Assembly (NCBI GenBank): GCA_015852425.1
Contig: JAAAIG010000365.1
Span: forward strand, 1-35,693
Length of the DNA: 35,693 nucleotides
Reading direction: 5' to 3'
Source: Gryganskiella cystojenkinii
Lineage: Eukaryota; Mortierellomycota; Mortierellomycetes; Mortierellales; Mortierellaceae
Each line of letters begins with the position of its first letter. The first letter of the stretch is position 1. The notes beneath the pieces were generated by a model. The model did not search any database. It was given only the letters and a program-made list of their open reading frames with translations, and was not told the DNA's origin. Both the position numbers and the translations under genes were made by a program. Below, one piece after another: positions 1 through 15,278 of this stretch.

Positions 1-398
1 CACCCACGAGGTCGTGAATTAGTGAACCAAGGGTACATGGGCCGCCATAGGCGGGTTGTGTAGTGCATAGATAGAAGAGGTACAGGAGCATTTTATTCTT
101 TCCGTTTCCACCGTTCGCGTAGAACGTGTTTACTTACAGCTAACCGATAATACCACAATCGCGAGGGACCTTTGACAAGAAAAAAAAAAGCGGCATAAGG
201 AATCCGGTGCAACTCACACTCACGTGATTTTACGATGACGCGGATTTTATGATTTATTCGCGTCGCTTCTTGCCTCCATCTTTCATCTTTACAGTCTTTT
301 AACCACCCCCATCGCCTTATGATCCTATCTCAAGGTATGTCCTATGCGCAATGGGTACATTTGTTGGGTATCTCTTTTTTTTATTTGATAAGTTTCTA
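1..398. other. Intergenic left edge, no gene seen
   Basis: I see no coding region here. A CACGTG E-box core lies at 221-226 in the context TCACGTGATTTTACG. Nearly the same 15-base string occurs upstream of the Hsp78 gene at 19653-19667. A 10-bp inverted match links 301-310 (AACCACCCCC) to the start of the duplicated block that follows. Short open frames on either strand look like chance. Confidence 0.6.
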
Positions 399-717
399 TG
401 CTCCTATCGTATCTGTGGGGGTGGTTTGACAGTTTTTTCTGTCTTTCATACGGATGAATGCCTTTCAGCCGCTGTCCAGGAATCCTTTGCGCCTGGTTAA
501 GCTCACTGTCAGTCATCTGATGCCCCACAGGTGCAGGCGAAGAGGGGAGTCGTCTTTTTACTTGTGCTCCTATCGTATCTGTGGGGGTGGTTTGACAGTT
601 TTTTCTGTCTTTCATACGGATGAATGCCTTTCAGCCGCTGTCCAGGAATCCTTTGCGCCTGGTTAAGCTCACTGTCAGTCATCTGATGCCCCACAGGTGC
701 AGGCGAAGAGGGGAGTC
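399..717. repeat. 153-bp near-tandem direct duplication
   Basis: Positions 399-551 and 565-717 appear identical over 153 bp, with a 13-bp spacer (period 166). The nonamer CTTGTGCTC recurs just after copy 2, so the unit may be slightly longer. Each copy holds an 8-bp inverted repeat, CTGTGGGG (413-420 and 579-586) against CCCCACAG (523-530 and 689-696), that could close a stem of about 118 nt. The block ends 80 bp before the start codon of the 797-2695 gene, so it lies in that gene's promoter or 5' leader. Identity of the copies implies a recent event. Confidence 0.9.
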
Positions 718-796
718 CTATTTTCTTGTGCTCTTACTCATTTTTGAAATCAATTACGTTACTGACACTTGATCATTGCCTTTTGTGTGAAATCAG

Positions 797-2695
797 ATGA
801 AATCATTCACGGAATATCTCGCAGAGGACGACCACGACCATCTCGACTTCGATAAACAGTACACATGTTTCGTAGCCTATCTTGGCAGACAAAAAAAAAT
901 TGGCGATAAGGTCGCTCAACGGTATGTCGTCGATCGGAAGCAACTAAGCCAAGATTACGACGAGCACTTACTCCAAAACACAGTCAGTATCTCGCGTACC
1001 TCGGCCAGTAACATCGTGAACAACTCCGTCGAGCAATATACATCAGGTAAGAAAGATTTTTAAATGTGATCTCTGGACCATGATACAGTACTCCGTTTGA
1101 TGTCTAACCTATTCACGTGCAAAATAAATATCTTAGATGCAATTGGAAATATCCGAAAACCCCCGACAACCTCCGGTCCTCAAGAAAAGGGCTCGTTACA
1201 GGAAGGATTTGTTTATGATGAAGACACCATCCTCATTACGACACCGCCTAACAGATGTGAGTATACAGTATTTTGACAGAGTGGACTTGCTTCTCTTGTG
1301 TTTTGTGTTCTGACTGTGAATTATTCGTGTTGAATCTCAATTAGCACCATCTCCCGCCCTCTCGGAACCTGAGCCTATTGACAGTCCGCGTTCTACCAGT
1401 CGCCCATTAAAGGACCCGTTTTTGGAGAACGAGGATGGTGAGACCGAGCGGGAATGTAAGTACTAGTGGAATATGTGATATTTGTTTATCTTCATGTTCA
1501 CTAACTAAACCACTGACACGGATTATTGTTTCTATTCTTTAAAACAAAAAGTGGAGGCCATGGTCGTACTGAACCAAAAAACCGAGTGGAGGAACGGTGA
1601 TGTAGATTTCTTGTCTATATTTACCAATTTTAAGTGTCAACCTCAATCAAAATTCTCACTGGCGCTGGACGGGATTGCCGACATTACACCTGGTTCAGTA
1701 TTTTACTCCACTTTGACTCAAGAACAGCGGGTATTGGCGAGTGGCATATCCACGTCAGAAGGAGATGTTAACAAGAAGTGGCCGTCACTTTCAACAATTC
1801 TTTCTCGCGTTTTCGGCTCTTCACGTACCTACGAGGATGTTATCAAAGCGCTGAAGAAGGAAACTAGCGATGATCTCATTGTTGACTATCTTCGAAACAT
1901 AACATACAACTAGTAAGTATAAGATTGCTGTGAACTCTCTGTCACGACACATCTAAGATGAACCAGTTGTTAACTTCCTATTGTTGTACATACTGTAGCT
2001 CCAACTACCTAATGTTCTCCGATGAGGTGCCGAGAGATCTCAATGAGCGGGAGGGTTTTGGCGACTTGACGTGGCCTTTCATTCGCGGTGCATTGAATTT
2101 GGTTGGCATACGATCACGACACTTTGAGGTGCCGGTGGAGGGAACAAAGCGGAGGAAAAATTACGGGCGGCATCTGATGGAGGAGATGGAGGAACTGGGA
2201 CCCATGGCCGATGGTGTCGGTATCTTTGACGATCATCAGATCTACCTTGCTGAGGCATCTCTCATTCATGACCCCAGGTTGGAGAAGGAACCCAGAGACA
2301 AGTTTAAGGTCGTACGTTGCATGCGCGACTCATGGAATAGTCAAATCAGTTCGATCGCTCGGGAGTTTAAGCCTCCTGTTGGTCTTACCGTGTTTGGCTC
2401 TACATCATTCAGAGACGAGACCCTGTTCTACTCGATGGATTTTCTTGGTACATACCGGCTTAGGCAAATCGGGAGGATGCTTGTTCCAGTGAAAAAGTCA
2501 AACTTTGCCCTGAGGATGGAAATCTGTGTCAAGGCCTGTTTAAAATTTGCAGTCGACATGGAGGAGGAAACGGTTCGACGTTCTCACGCGGTGCCTGCTA
2601 CTGAAGATTTGCGGATTGCCTGTGACATGATCAGGCAGACAAGGACTACTCCGATGAAAGAGGCCAAACGAAGACGGTGCAGCAAAAGCCTATGA
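797..2695 (+). CDS. Unknown protein, 512 aa, five exons; possible PD-(D/E)XK-like C-terminal fold
   Basis: Exons are 797-1046, 1137-1256, 1345-1455, 1552-1912 and 1999-2695. The four introns have GT..AG ends and the join is 1,539 nt in one frame. I do not recognise the family. Residues 1-85 are charged; residues 85-165 are low-complexity and rich in Pro, Ser and acidic residues; the C-terminal 300 residues look globular. Around residues 360-380 the string MADGVGIFDDHQIYLAEAS resembles the D-x(n)-E-x-(S/K) arrangement of PD-(D/E)XK nuclease-fold proteins found in multicopy fungal families. It is followed by charged helices and a FGSTSFRDET segment. That fold assignment is a guess. The tail is basic (KEAKRRRC) and could be a nuclear signal. 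The stop codon overlaps an AATAAA. The gene lies directly downstream of the tandem duplication. Confidence 0.75.
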
Positions 2696-2819
2696 AATAA
2701 ATACCTATCGCCAACACGACCTCGAGTCAGCAGACATGAACTAGTCCTTAACCTCAGACACACCTGCCACCTACACTTGTTGCAGTAGACTAGCAACAAC
2801 TTCGTCGAGTGCAAAAAAA

Positions 2820-2828
2820 GTCACGTGC
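2820..2828. promoter_or_regulatory. CACGTG E-box upstream of the Trs65-like gene
   Basis: GTCACGTGC places a CACGTG core 164 bp upstream of the ATG at 2991. Cores of this type bind bHLH factors of the Cbf1/USF class in fungi. The stretch from 2870 to 2990 is strongly pyrimidine-rich, as expected of a fungal 5' leader. Confidence 0.4.
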
Positions 2829-2990
2829 GAACAAGAACAAAAAGATGAGCGCGTGTGCGTGGGTTCACGCAGCCATCGTCTCGTTCTTTCTCATCCTCCC
2901 CCGCCACCAAACCTCGCGTCCCCCCCTTTCCTTCATCTCTTCAATTCCCCCCTGCCCTGCCCCTCCTTCTCGTTTCCTCACACGCACAAT

Positions 2991-5900
2991 ATGAGGTCGA
3001 CCGAGAGTCTGTTCAACGACTCGCACTGGGAGATCAAGATCCCTAATGCCCGCATTGAGGCTCTTCAGGAAGACTACAAATCTGTCATCCTAGCGAAACC
3101 ACGCACCCATGTCTTTTACGGTATACATTTCTTTGTCAATACACCAGCGACCTGAGGCTGTCACTGACACCAAAAATACAGCGTCTCACCCAAGCCTTTC
3201 ATCTCTCTGTCTCCCATCATCACTTGATGACCACAAGATGAAACCGTCTTGTTCTTTTTGCAGATTGCCCTGCCCGATGACCTCTCGACTTTGCACGAGG
3301 ACACAGAACGCCAAGTCAACGAGTTTTTCGAGTCGCTCGAGATTCAGGTCGAGGCTGCCTTTGTAGACGCACTTTCACTCGCCTCTGCCTCGGCTCCGGT
3401 TGGTCAAAACTACAAGAGTCCCAACGGTCGACCAACCAGCGCTCAAATCGTGGACAAGCGTGCTTCGACAACAGGATCTCCCGGGCCTCTTGGAGCAAGA
3501 CCCAGCAGTGCTCTTTATGATCAAGGACGGGTAGAGTCAACCATTCTTTACTCGTATACTTACAACTCTTCAGAGCAAGGAAAACAACCCGAGATTCGAC
3601 CCATCAATGGACTTTGGACTGCCATTTTTCCTTTCTCAGTACCAGTTTGTACGTATTGACTGTCAAGAATTGAGTACCGGATGCTGATCTCCCAGCCATC
3701 ATCACTACCATTCCACTCACCATCCCCCCTTTTACTTCGTTCTTGATAGCATTTATCAGGACAAAGACGACTAACACCATACTTATGCTCAGCGCACACG
3801 TATTGCTTCGACCTGCCGACCAAGTTGTCCCAGTCGCTGCTCCTGTCGATGATCAATACAATCTCGAGTGTTACAGCATGGTCAACCTTTTGGAGGGTTT
3901 GTCGGATGGTAACGTACCCCATTTCCTTGTCGCCATATGCCTCTCTTCTACTTTTTTTGCATGCCGATCCTAACCCTGACCTCTTTTTTTATTTCTCCAT
4001 TCCCTCTTAGATCCAAACTTTACCTCGACAATCGTCCCTCAACACCACTACCGCCCTGAAACTCCCCGTGCCAGAACTCAGCCTCCTCCCATGGCCCCCG
4101 TGCTGAGACGAAGCGTGAGGCGTACTATTGCCGTACGTTCAGCACTGAATGTCCGTATGAGAACCACGCGTGTCTCGCCTATGGAGAACCCACTAATGAT
4201 GTCAATCGAGGTCGAAAACAACTCGGAGCACGGCGCAAAATTTAAAGTGGCTCAGTTGGACGTCGAAGTTACAAATGCAGTCGTGACCCCGCTCGACTCG
4301 GCAGGGCTTACAAAGGTAACAATCCTCCTATGTCGTTCCACTTTTTGTCCTCAAAAACGCATACTTATCGACTATCATTATTTATTTATTTTCAAAACTA
4401 ACGCTTTCATTCCCGTTCTTTCAATAGCTTCCGATTGTGCTGCACTCGGTCGATCATGTCACCTTTCTATTCTCTATTTCGCTGCTGGACAATCCGGAAT
4501 GGAACGCAGACAGTCCCTCAATGAACATCGGGAGCGCACTGGGATCACATCACCGCCAGTCAAGCGAGTACTTTGTCCAACCAAGTGCCACCCGGGATGC
4601 TCAGCGACAAGTTACCATCGTGTTGCAGGGCACTCCAGAAGTGGATAGTGTCCAGGGCCAGACCATCCACTCTCGTTGGAACTGTTTCCTGGATGTCTCG
4701 GATCTCACCAAGCGGGACAGTACCCTTAACGCTGCAGCCGGGGCGGGACCCGCTTTTGCAGGAGTACCCGGATCGCAGTCAGGATCAAACGGACAACAAA
4801 AGCAGCTGTATGCACCTCAGGCATCTCACCCGTCGAGCTTACTTCCATCTCAACATTCGGCCTCTGGCACGCCAACACCCCAAAACCAAAACCATCACCA
4901 ACTTCACTACAGGAACCAGTCTCTGCCCTCAAGCCCCCAGCCACAGCAGGCGATTCAAAAGGGTCCGGCTCTAGTCCGTCGTGTCTCCAGCAGTAGCTCT
5001 CCAGTTCAGCACAATAACGTCAACAATCGTCATTCTATGGGACCAAACGCATTCGGAGGGGAGTCTCGGGTCAGACGATCGTCCTTTACACCATCCACAG
5101 TCTCGGAAGGCGGTGCGCAGCAACAATCTCAGCGTGGCGCATTGAATAGTGCAAACAGAAAGAGTGTAATTGGAGGTTGGGGCTATGGCAGTCAAGGAGC
5201 TAACGGCAACCAGGGATTGGCGCCGGTGCATGAGGCTGGAGGACCTATCGCACATCAACAACATCCTTCTCCACTCCTTGGTGTAAGCAACGAATCAGAA
5301 ACCTACGAGGATGAAGGACAAAATGGTCCAACCAACAGGAACAGCGGTCGGCCCGCGTTGAGTGGAGCTGGTGGAATCTCACCTGGACTTGGACTGGATC
5401 TTGCCGCTCAGGCCCTGAACGGTGTCACTCAAGGAAGACCCGAGCATGATTCTGGTGACGGTATAGTCGTTTCCTTTGCAGGTAAGCAGAACATCTGTTT
5501 GAACTGACTACTCATTCCCGTTCTGGAGTCACTTTGCCATTTTTTTTCCACTAAACAAATTCTTGCAGTCACGGACAGGGTTGTAGTAGGCAAGATATTC
5601 AGTCTCGAGATTTTTATCGTGAACCGATCGCGCCATATTCGCCGCTACACTCTTGTTGTCCCCAACCGAAAGAGAGCCAAAGGCGGTGATCCAAGCCAAG
5701 GGTCCAAGGTTTTGCCGCCATTGCCAAGTGGTGAAATGGCCGTGGTGCAAAATGTACCAATCGACCCTTACATGGAGGAGCCGGAACTGCTCCGACGCCA
5801 TGTTGATAACGAGACCACGGAGGCCGACATCATCTGTTTAGAAAATAATGTCCGTCTGAGGTAATATTTTGACTGCGATATCCTTCTGCTCATGCCAAGA

Positions 5901-6151
5901 GTCATTTCTGAATACTTGAGACTAACTCTCGGTCTTTGGATGAATGATAATCTAGTCCGCTATACCCATTGACATGTCAGACCTTGAACCTCAGGTTCAT
6001 TGCGATCAAGGAACAGCTGCACACGATCGATTTGGTGCAACTAGTCGACAATGACACAGGATTCGTCTCCAACTTGCGCAACTGCTTGTGCTTCATGGCC
6101 GAGGCTTCCTTTGGCGCCTTGTCGCAACAGGTCCCAGAAATAGCCAACTGA
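2991..6151 (+). CDS. TRS65: TRAPP II complex subunit, Trs65 family (848 aa, seven exons)
   Basis: Exons are 2991-3120, 3238-3648, 3750-3908, 4011-4315, 4428-5481, 5569-5860 and 5956-6151, 2,547 nt in frame. Trs65 is a fungal subunit of TRAPP II, the Golgi tethering complex and Rab11/Ypt31 exchange factor. Support comes from the C-terminal Ig-like segment (VGKIFSLEIFIVNRS, then CLENNVRLSPLYPLTC and LNLRFIAIKEQLHTIDLVQLVD), which matches the Trs65 C-terminal domain as I know it, and from beta-rich central segments (MMSIEVENNS; VLHSVDHVTFLFSISLLDN). Residues about 490-680 are a disordered Gln, Ser and Pro-rich linker. Two acceptors are not the most obvious ones: 3237 rather than the strong TTTTTGCAG at 3263, and 3749 rather than the CAG at 3792. 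Only these keep frame and give a continuous protein (HVFYDETVLFFLQIALPDDL; FPFSVPVSFIRTKTTN). Symbol by family. Confidence 0.8.
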
Positions 6152-6398
6152 GTGTCGTTCATGAAATATATCCTGTAGTAGAAAAACAACAATGCTTAGG
6201 TTCTCCTTGTGATTCAATCACCTCTCTTTTGTACACTGGGAAAGCGATTTATTCGTTTCGATTGAAGAATCATTATGATAGAAGTAAGAGGTATATATAT
6301 ATAACAAGAACTTGGCCAAGGTCGTCGATGAGGGTCATTGAGACGGTAACAAGGACCAAATTAGTTGGTGAGTAAATGACAGTGGTTGCTCATGGGAT

Positions 6399-7444
6399 TC
6401 ATCTGTACGATGTCTGCATCTGAGGCTGCGATTGGTACTGCTGCTGTTGCTCTTGCTGTTGCTGTTGCTGCTGGTGATGATTACGTTGTTGTTGTGAATG
6501 CTCTTCCTTCCTAGAACCCCAACCAAAGAACCCGCCTCTGCTAGTGTTATTTAGGCCGTTGGCAGTAGCAACTGGAGCCGGGTTTGCGAGTCGCCGTTTC
6601 GCTTCTTCAGCCTCTGCCTCCGCCTGCTGCTGAGCAGCACGCTCGTACAGAAACTCCTCGAAAAGCTTTGCGTTCCTGTGGTTGCCTTTGTAAAGGAAAT
6701 CGACAATGTCACCAAGGATGGGGACCAAACCGGCTCCGAAATCGATCGCCACATTGATCAACATTTTTGTGGTCAATTCCTTGGGGATGTCGGCCTGCTG
6801 AGCCGTGTGGATTAGACGCATCGCCATGAATAACGTAATGGCGTCACCCGCAACGGGAACGAGACCTATAAAGTTTTCAATTTTTGTGAAAGTGAGTGAC
6901 AACGAACAGGTTTGGATAAAGCTGATTATTCTCTGTGGAACAGTCAAACTGTTACAAATAGCTCATAAATTTGGGTTGCACAAGCGCCACAAATATGTCC
7001 GAGGGTAACCACATCAAATTGGCCAGGGGGTTGGAATTACAAGAGATATATGGTGGGTCACTCACTCGCTGTACCCTGCAGCGCACGACGAGGCTCTTTC
7101 AAAACAGATGGTGAAAGGAAACGACAGGACAGAGAATATCTTCACTCGCTATGCAAACGCCTGGTAGTGAAATGACCTCTGACACCCGTTAACTTACCAA
7201 TGATAGGATCCAGTCCGATCTTTGCACATCCCAAGTTGAGACCAGTGTCTAAAATCTTGGCTCTTCTCTTGACTTTAGCGAGTATGGCAGCATCATACTC
7301 TGAAAGGACAATCTTGGATTTTTGCTTCTTTGAGAAGAAACTCTTGAACTTTGATGGATTCTTTGATGGCTCGTGTGGGATATTCACGATGGTGGAGGGC
7401 CCTTGCTGCATCTGGATGTCTTGCTGTTGAGGATATTTTCCCAT
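6399..7444 (-). CDS. DUF4112-domain membrane protein (237 aa, two exons)
   Basis: Exon 1 is 7444-7198 and exon 2 is 6865-6399, separated by a 332-bp intron. The splice joins LDPIIG to LVPVAGDAITLF and rebuilds the DUF4112 signature: AKILDTGLNLGCAKIGLDPIIG, then a hydrophobic segment, then INVAIDFGAGLVPILGDIVDFLYKGNHRN. The function of the family is unknown; members occur in bacteria and fungi and have two membrane-associated hydrophobic helices. The N-terminus (about 40 residues) is Gln and Lys-rich. The C-terminal 70 residues are low-complexity with long Gln runs encoded by CAG/CAA repeats near 6425-6500. The intron is about three times longer than most here, so a missed exon cannot be excluded, but the conserved motif spans the junction without a gap. 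Confidence 0.85.
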
Positions 7445-8364
7445 GTTGGTATTGGTGATTTATACTGGTGGCTGGGTTGTCGATGAGGGTAAGGTTGTGT
7501 CCACGTAAGGAGAGAAAGATGAGGTAGCAAAAAAAGTTGTCGTTGATGGTGAGCAGGATTGTTACTCGTGAGCAGAATAGACTGAAGTGTGATCGGTTCG
7601 AAGGATGACCAATGTGGCGGATGAATGGAGGAATGGGTGAGAGCAAGAAAGAAGAAGAAAAAGAAAGAACAAAACAAAGAAATAAATATATATAAAAAAA
7701 AAGAGGGAACCGAACGTCAGCTCTTTTCTTTTATGCGGTCATTGCTTGATTAGGGCAAGCTGAAAGCTCATTACGTCAAAGTGACCATGGAATTAACCTA
7801 CGATGACAGATGAACGAGCTTATTTGCGATGAGAGGGTAAAAATAAAAGTGATTCGGCCAATGGACCCAAAAGAGATGATGCTGATGAAAAACAGAAAGA
7901 GGGATGTCCAGATGAACGACTTGACCGTGCAAGTGGCAAGGGGGGAGAGCGTGGACGTGCTTAGCCCGAAGAAAGAGGGTGAAAAAAGATTTTGGAGTTT
8001 TGGGGTTGGGCTTCGATTCATGCTTGGCATCGAGAGTAAAAATAGACATATGAGACTGACACGGGTTGTGCCCAGGACCCTGATTTTGGGACGTGCATAT
8101 TATTCGATCGCATGTCTCTGTTCTCCTCTCGACCAAAAAAAAATGAAAGGATGCTCCACGGGTGGTTACCGGGGTTTTGAATGAAAGGAGACATCGATCG
8201 AGGCGTAGTCAACTCAGTTCGACCACACCAAAATCGCTTTTTATTTTATTTTTATTTTTATTTTTGGTCCCGTTTTTTGTTCACGTTTTGCTGCTTTCGA
8301 CACTCTTTCATTTTGAAACTTTCATCTATTTCTTTGTCTTTCGCTTTTTGCCGGCTATACCGTT
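7445..8364. other. Intergenic, promoter of the DUF4112 gene and 3' flank of the ABC transporter
   Basis: The 7445-7700 part is a purine/pyrimidine-skewed leader for the DUF4112 gene on the minus strand, with an AT-rich patch (ATAAATATATATAAAA) at 7681-7696 that could act as a TATA-like element. A 124-codon plus-strand frame at 7810-8184 has no recognisable domain and unusual composition; I do not call it. The stretch 8230-8365 is T-rich and holds the 3' UTR of the ABC gene. Confidence 0.5.
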
Positions 8365-13186
<4,822 letters not shown>

Positions 13187-13839
13187 GAGTATGAAATGGA
13201 GGACGAATGAATTGAAGGAATGAATGAATGAATGAATGAGATAAAGTAAAAAGGTCAGAGCAAAGTTCCGAAACGAGACGCTAGAACGTTGGAATGAACA
13301 AAAGAGGGAATGGAAGGGGATGGGGAGAAGGCCTCTGCCCTTTTTATCGGTAGTGGATCGTACGTTTGGGTCGAAAAGAGACTTTTTCTTTCCACGAAGC
13401 TTTTTTTTGCGACAGAGAGCGGCGCGAATTCTATTTTGTGTTTGATCGGAAGGTGCCTTTTTTTGAACAATTCCACGCCGCAGCCATATCCTGCTGCTGT
13501 AGTCATCCTTGTTCAGAGTTTCACACCCGCCGGTCCTCGATGGACATGAATCATCAATGATATGAGTCTACTGTTTAATTTTATTTTTTAATAGTGAAAA
13601 TAGAAGTTGAAAAAAGGCTAGGAATGTCGAGTCTCTCGTAGACAACTGGGCACATGAAAGCGGTGCTTGTTGTGAGTAAAGGTCCTTTTGATCTTTGCCG
13701 TGAAAAAAAAATAGCCAGTTATGGGGAAAACTGGTCATTAGAGTATCGGCATGATGTATATATGTTGGATGTGTAGGAGGGATTGTGGATAGTAGGAGCC
13801 AATGAGCAAACAACAGGGCCAAAAAGGGGGCATTGACAG
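13187..13839. other. Promoter and 5' leader of the ABC transporter; no gene seen
   Basis: A GAAT microsatellite of about 5.5 units lies at 13218-13239 just upstream of the ABC start codon. Short open frames occur on both strands between 13255 and 13822 without recognisable content. The left end of the snoRNA host transcript probably lies near 13830-13860. Confidence 0.5.
13218..13239. repeat. GAAT tetranucleotide microsatellite
   Basis: About 5.5 uninterrupted GAAT units lie 32 bp upstream of the ABC transporter ATG, so probably within its 5' UTR. Confidence 0.9.
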
Positions 13840-13976
13840 GGTTGGAAAACGGTTTTTATTTAGTCCACCACACAATCTATAAAAAAAACTTACCTTAATT
13901 TCGCGGGCTATCTTCAACGGTCGATGGAATTGGTCCGCAGATACATCTAAGTGAGCAAGGAGAGGAACAACGACTG

Positions 13977-14029
13977 TCAGCAACAGTTGCAAAACTCTTC
14001 GCTTTCACAAGTTTTTCGCATTCTCATCA
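13977..14029 (-). ncRNA. Weak box C/D candidate near the 3' end of the host gene
   Basis: TGATGA is at 14029-14024 and CTGA at 13980-13977, about 97 nt before the last acceptor, as for the other snoRNAs. I see no terminal stem, and no good donor at the expected distance upstream. A chance match is quite possible. Confidence 0.25.
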
Positions 14030-14381
14030 ATGATAGGGGCTGTGCATAAGACGAGTCAGGAGCTAGTTTAAATCTATGGAAGCATAGAAAAGACAATCTT
14101 CAACTGCACTTCGACACGATCAAAAAAGTCGAAATCGCTCCCACAATTACAAACTTGAACAAGATCCGCCTAGCGTGTCAAAGCAGATCTAGAGATCTCC
14201 TAGTACCGTTCGCTTTTGAGGGCGACTAATACTCACTGCACTTGACGAGAAACTACTGTTTCCCCAGAGAGCACAGTCCTGACACAACGATTCGAGTTCC
14301 GCAAGTAAAACAAGGTGTTTACGATTCCAACAGCTTCGACCGATAGATGAACAGCGTCAAAAAGTCTCCCACCCCTGCTTC

Positions 14382-14498
14382 GCATCAACCAACGCCTCAG
14401 TCAAGAAAACCTCGAAAGAATTGTCAACGGATGATCCGCAAGAGATGTAGCTTCCTCATAGAATGGATTTAACTAGGTGTCATCATATGGCTTGATGC
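14382..14498 (-). ncRNA. Box C/D snoRNA, target not recognised (intron 6)
   Basis: Box C ATGATGA is at 14486-14480 and box D CTGA at 14400-14397, 90 nt apart. The terminal stem has two parts: GCC/GGC next to box D, and TTGATGC (14492-14498) with GCATCAA (14382-14388) beyond a bulge. I could not match the sequence before box D, or before the possible D' TTGA, to rRNA or U6 from memory. It could be an orphan or have a lineage-specific target. Confidence 0.68.
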
Positions 14499-14689
14499 AC
14501 AGCCTATAGAAGGATAAGGGTGATCGAGAGGGATCGTCAAAGAGGCACCATACCTTTTTTTAAATTCATCTCTCGACGTTGAGACGTGACAACAGAAGTC
14601 ACAGCTGATCTACAAGAACGAAACGACATGTATATTAGTCCATGGGTCACACAGAGTTGTTGACAGAAACTTCAAGGAGATATGGTGTG

Positions 14690-14780
14690 AAGGAGGGTGG
14701 ATCAGAGATCAAGTTTGTCTTCTCAATTGAGTCAGATGAAACACGGATGATCGAATTAGACATCATATTGCCCTCCCTCG
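14690..14780 (-). ncRNA. Box C/D snoRNA, U18/snR18-like 25S guide (intron 5)
   Basis: Box C ATGATGT is at 14766-14760, D' CTGA at 14735-14732 and box D CTGA at 14705-14702. Flanks pair through CCCTCC (14771-14776) and GGAGGG (14692-14697). The D' guide is antisense to TGAAACACGGA (plus copy 14737-14747), a 25S segment in the CUUGAAACACGGACC region that U18 recognises. The fifth-nucleotide rule selects an A in GAAA, consistent with yeast Am649. The guide before box D I cannot place. Confidence 0.78.
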
Positions 14781-14976
14781 TTCAATGAAAATGAGAATAG
14801 TCGGGGAAAAGTAACCTACCAACAGCAGCAACAGCTCAAGACCTCTGCTCCAGTAGTGAAGATTGACAGCCAATGGATGCATAAGCGATCATAAACTGAA
14901 AGATAAAAAGAAAGAATATCGGCGTTAATGCTCCAGTTCAAAAAGCGTTGACAGCAGATATGCAACAACATAGTTG

Positions 14977-15081
14977 TACGAGTAAACATCAGAAAAATAT
15001 TTTGGTAAAACAGAGTATCCTCCACGGTCTCAGGTCGGAAGCAGAACTGAAATTAGGTGTCATCAGTTGAATACTCGTTAA
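14977..15081 (-). ncRNA. Box C/D snoRNA B, diverged paralogue of snoRNA A (intron 4)
   Basis: Box C TGATGA is at 15065-15060 and box D CTGA at 14992-14989. The terminal stem pairs ACGAGTA with TACTCGT (15072-15078 against 14978-14984). The core aligns with snoRNA A over about 80 nt. The 25S antisense AAGCAGAACTG is intact (15039-15049). The second contact has one T fewer (TTTTGGTAA, about 9 nt). Box D' differs: CCGA at 15038-15035, with a CTGA five bases later at 15033-15030. Using that later box would move the predicted methylation site. Confidence 0.83.
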
Positions 15082-15278
15082 CAGAGAAAAGACTGCGAGT
15101 TGAACGGGATTACTTACGATGTGTCAAAACTGGGACCTCGCGTGCTATAGACGATCCATCGTCATGGAGAGGGGAGAGGTTCGCTACTAGAATTGTTTAA
15201 AAAAGGAAAATAAGATTAAAATCTATTGACCTTGGCAACAGTTTTGAGCGATCAAGCAGATCGATAAGAGTTACAATC

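Noticed and set aside
453..530. Box C/D snoRNA in the 153-bp duplicated unit
   Set aside because: A CTGA next to a stem is present, but the nearest box C-like sequence (GGATGA) is not adjacent to the 5' arm, and no guide was recognised.
7810..8184. 124-codon plus-strand frame between the DUF4112 and ABC genes
   Set aside because: No domain, odd composition, and it lies in promoter sequence of the minus-strand gene.
14236..14390. Minus-strand frame from an ATG near 14387 reading about 49 codons
   Set aside because: It looked protein-like at first, but it lies between snoRNA D and host exon 7 and ends at the GTGAGT donor. The snoRNA boxes and stems explain the region better.
14816..15025. 69-codon minus-strand frame (LFYQNIFLMFTRTTML...) as a protein gene
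   Set aside because: It spans snoRNA B, an intron end with a strong TTTCAG acceptor and exon 5 of the host. The paralogous copy A has stops in the same frame, so the repeat is conserved as RNA, not protein.
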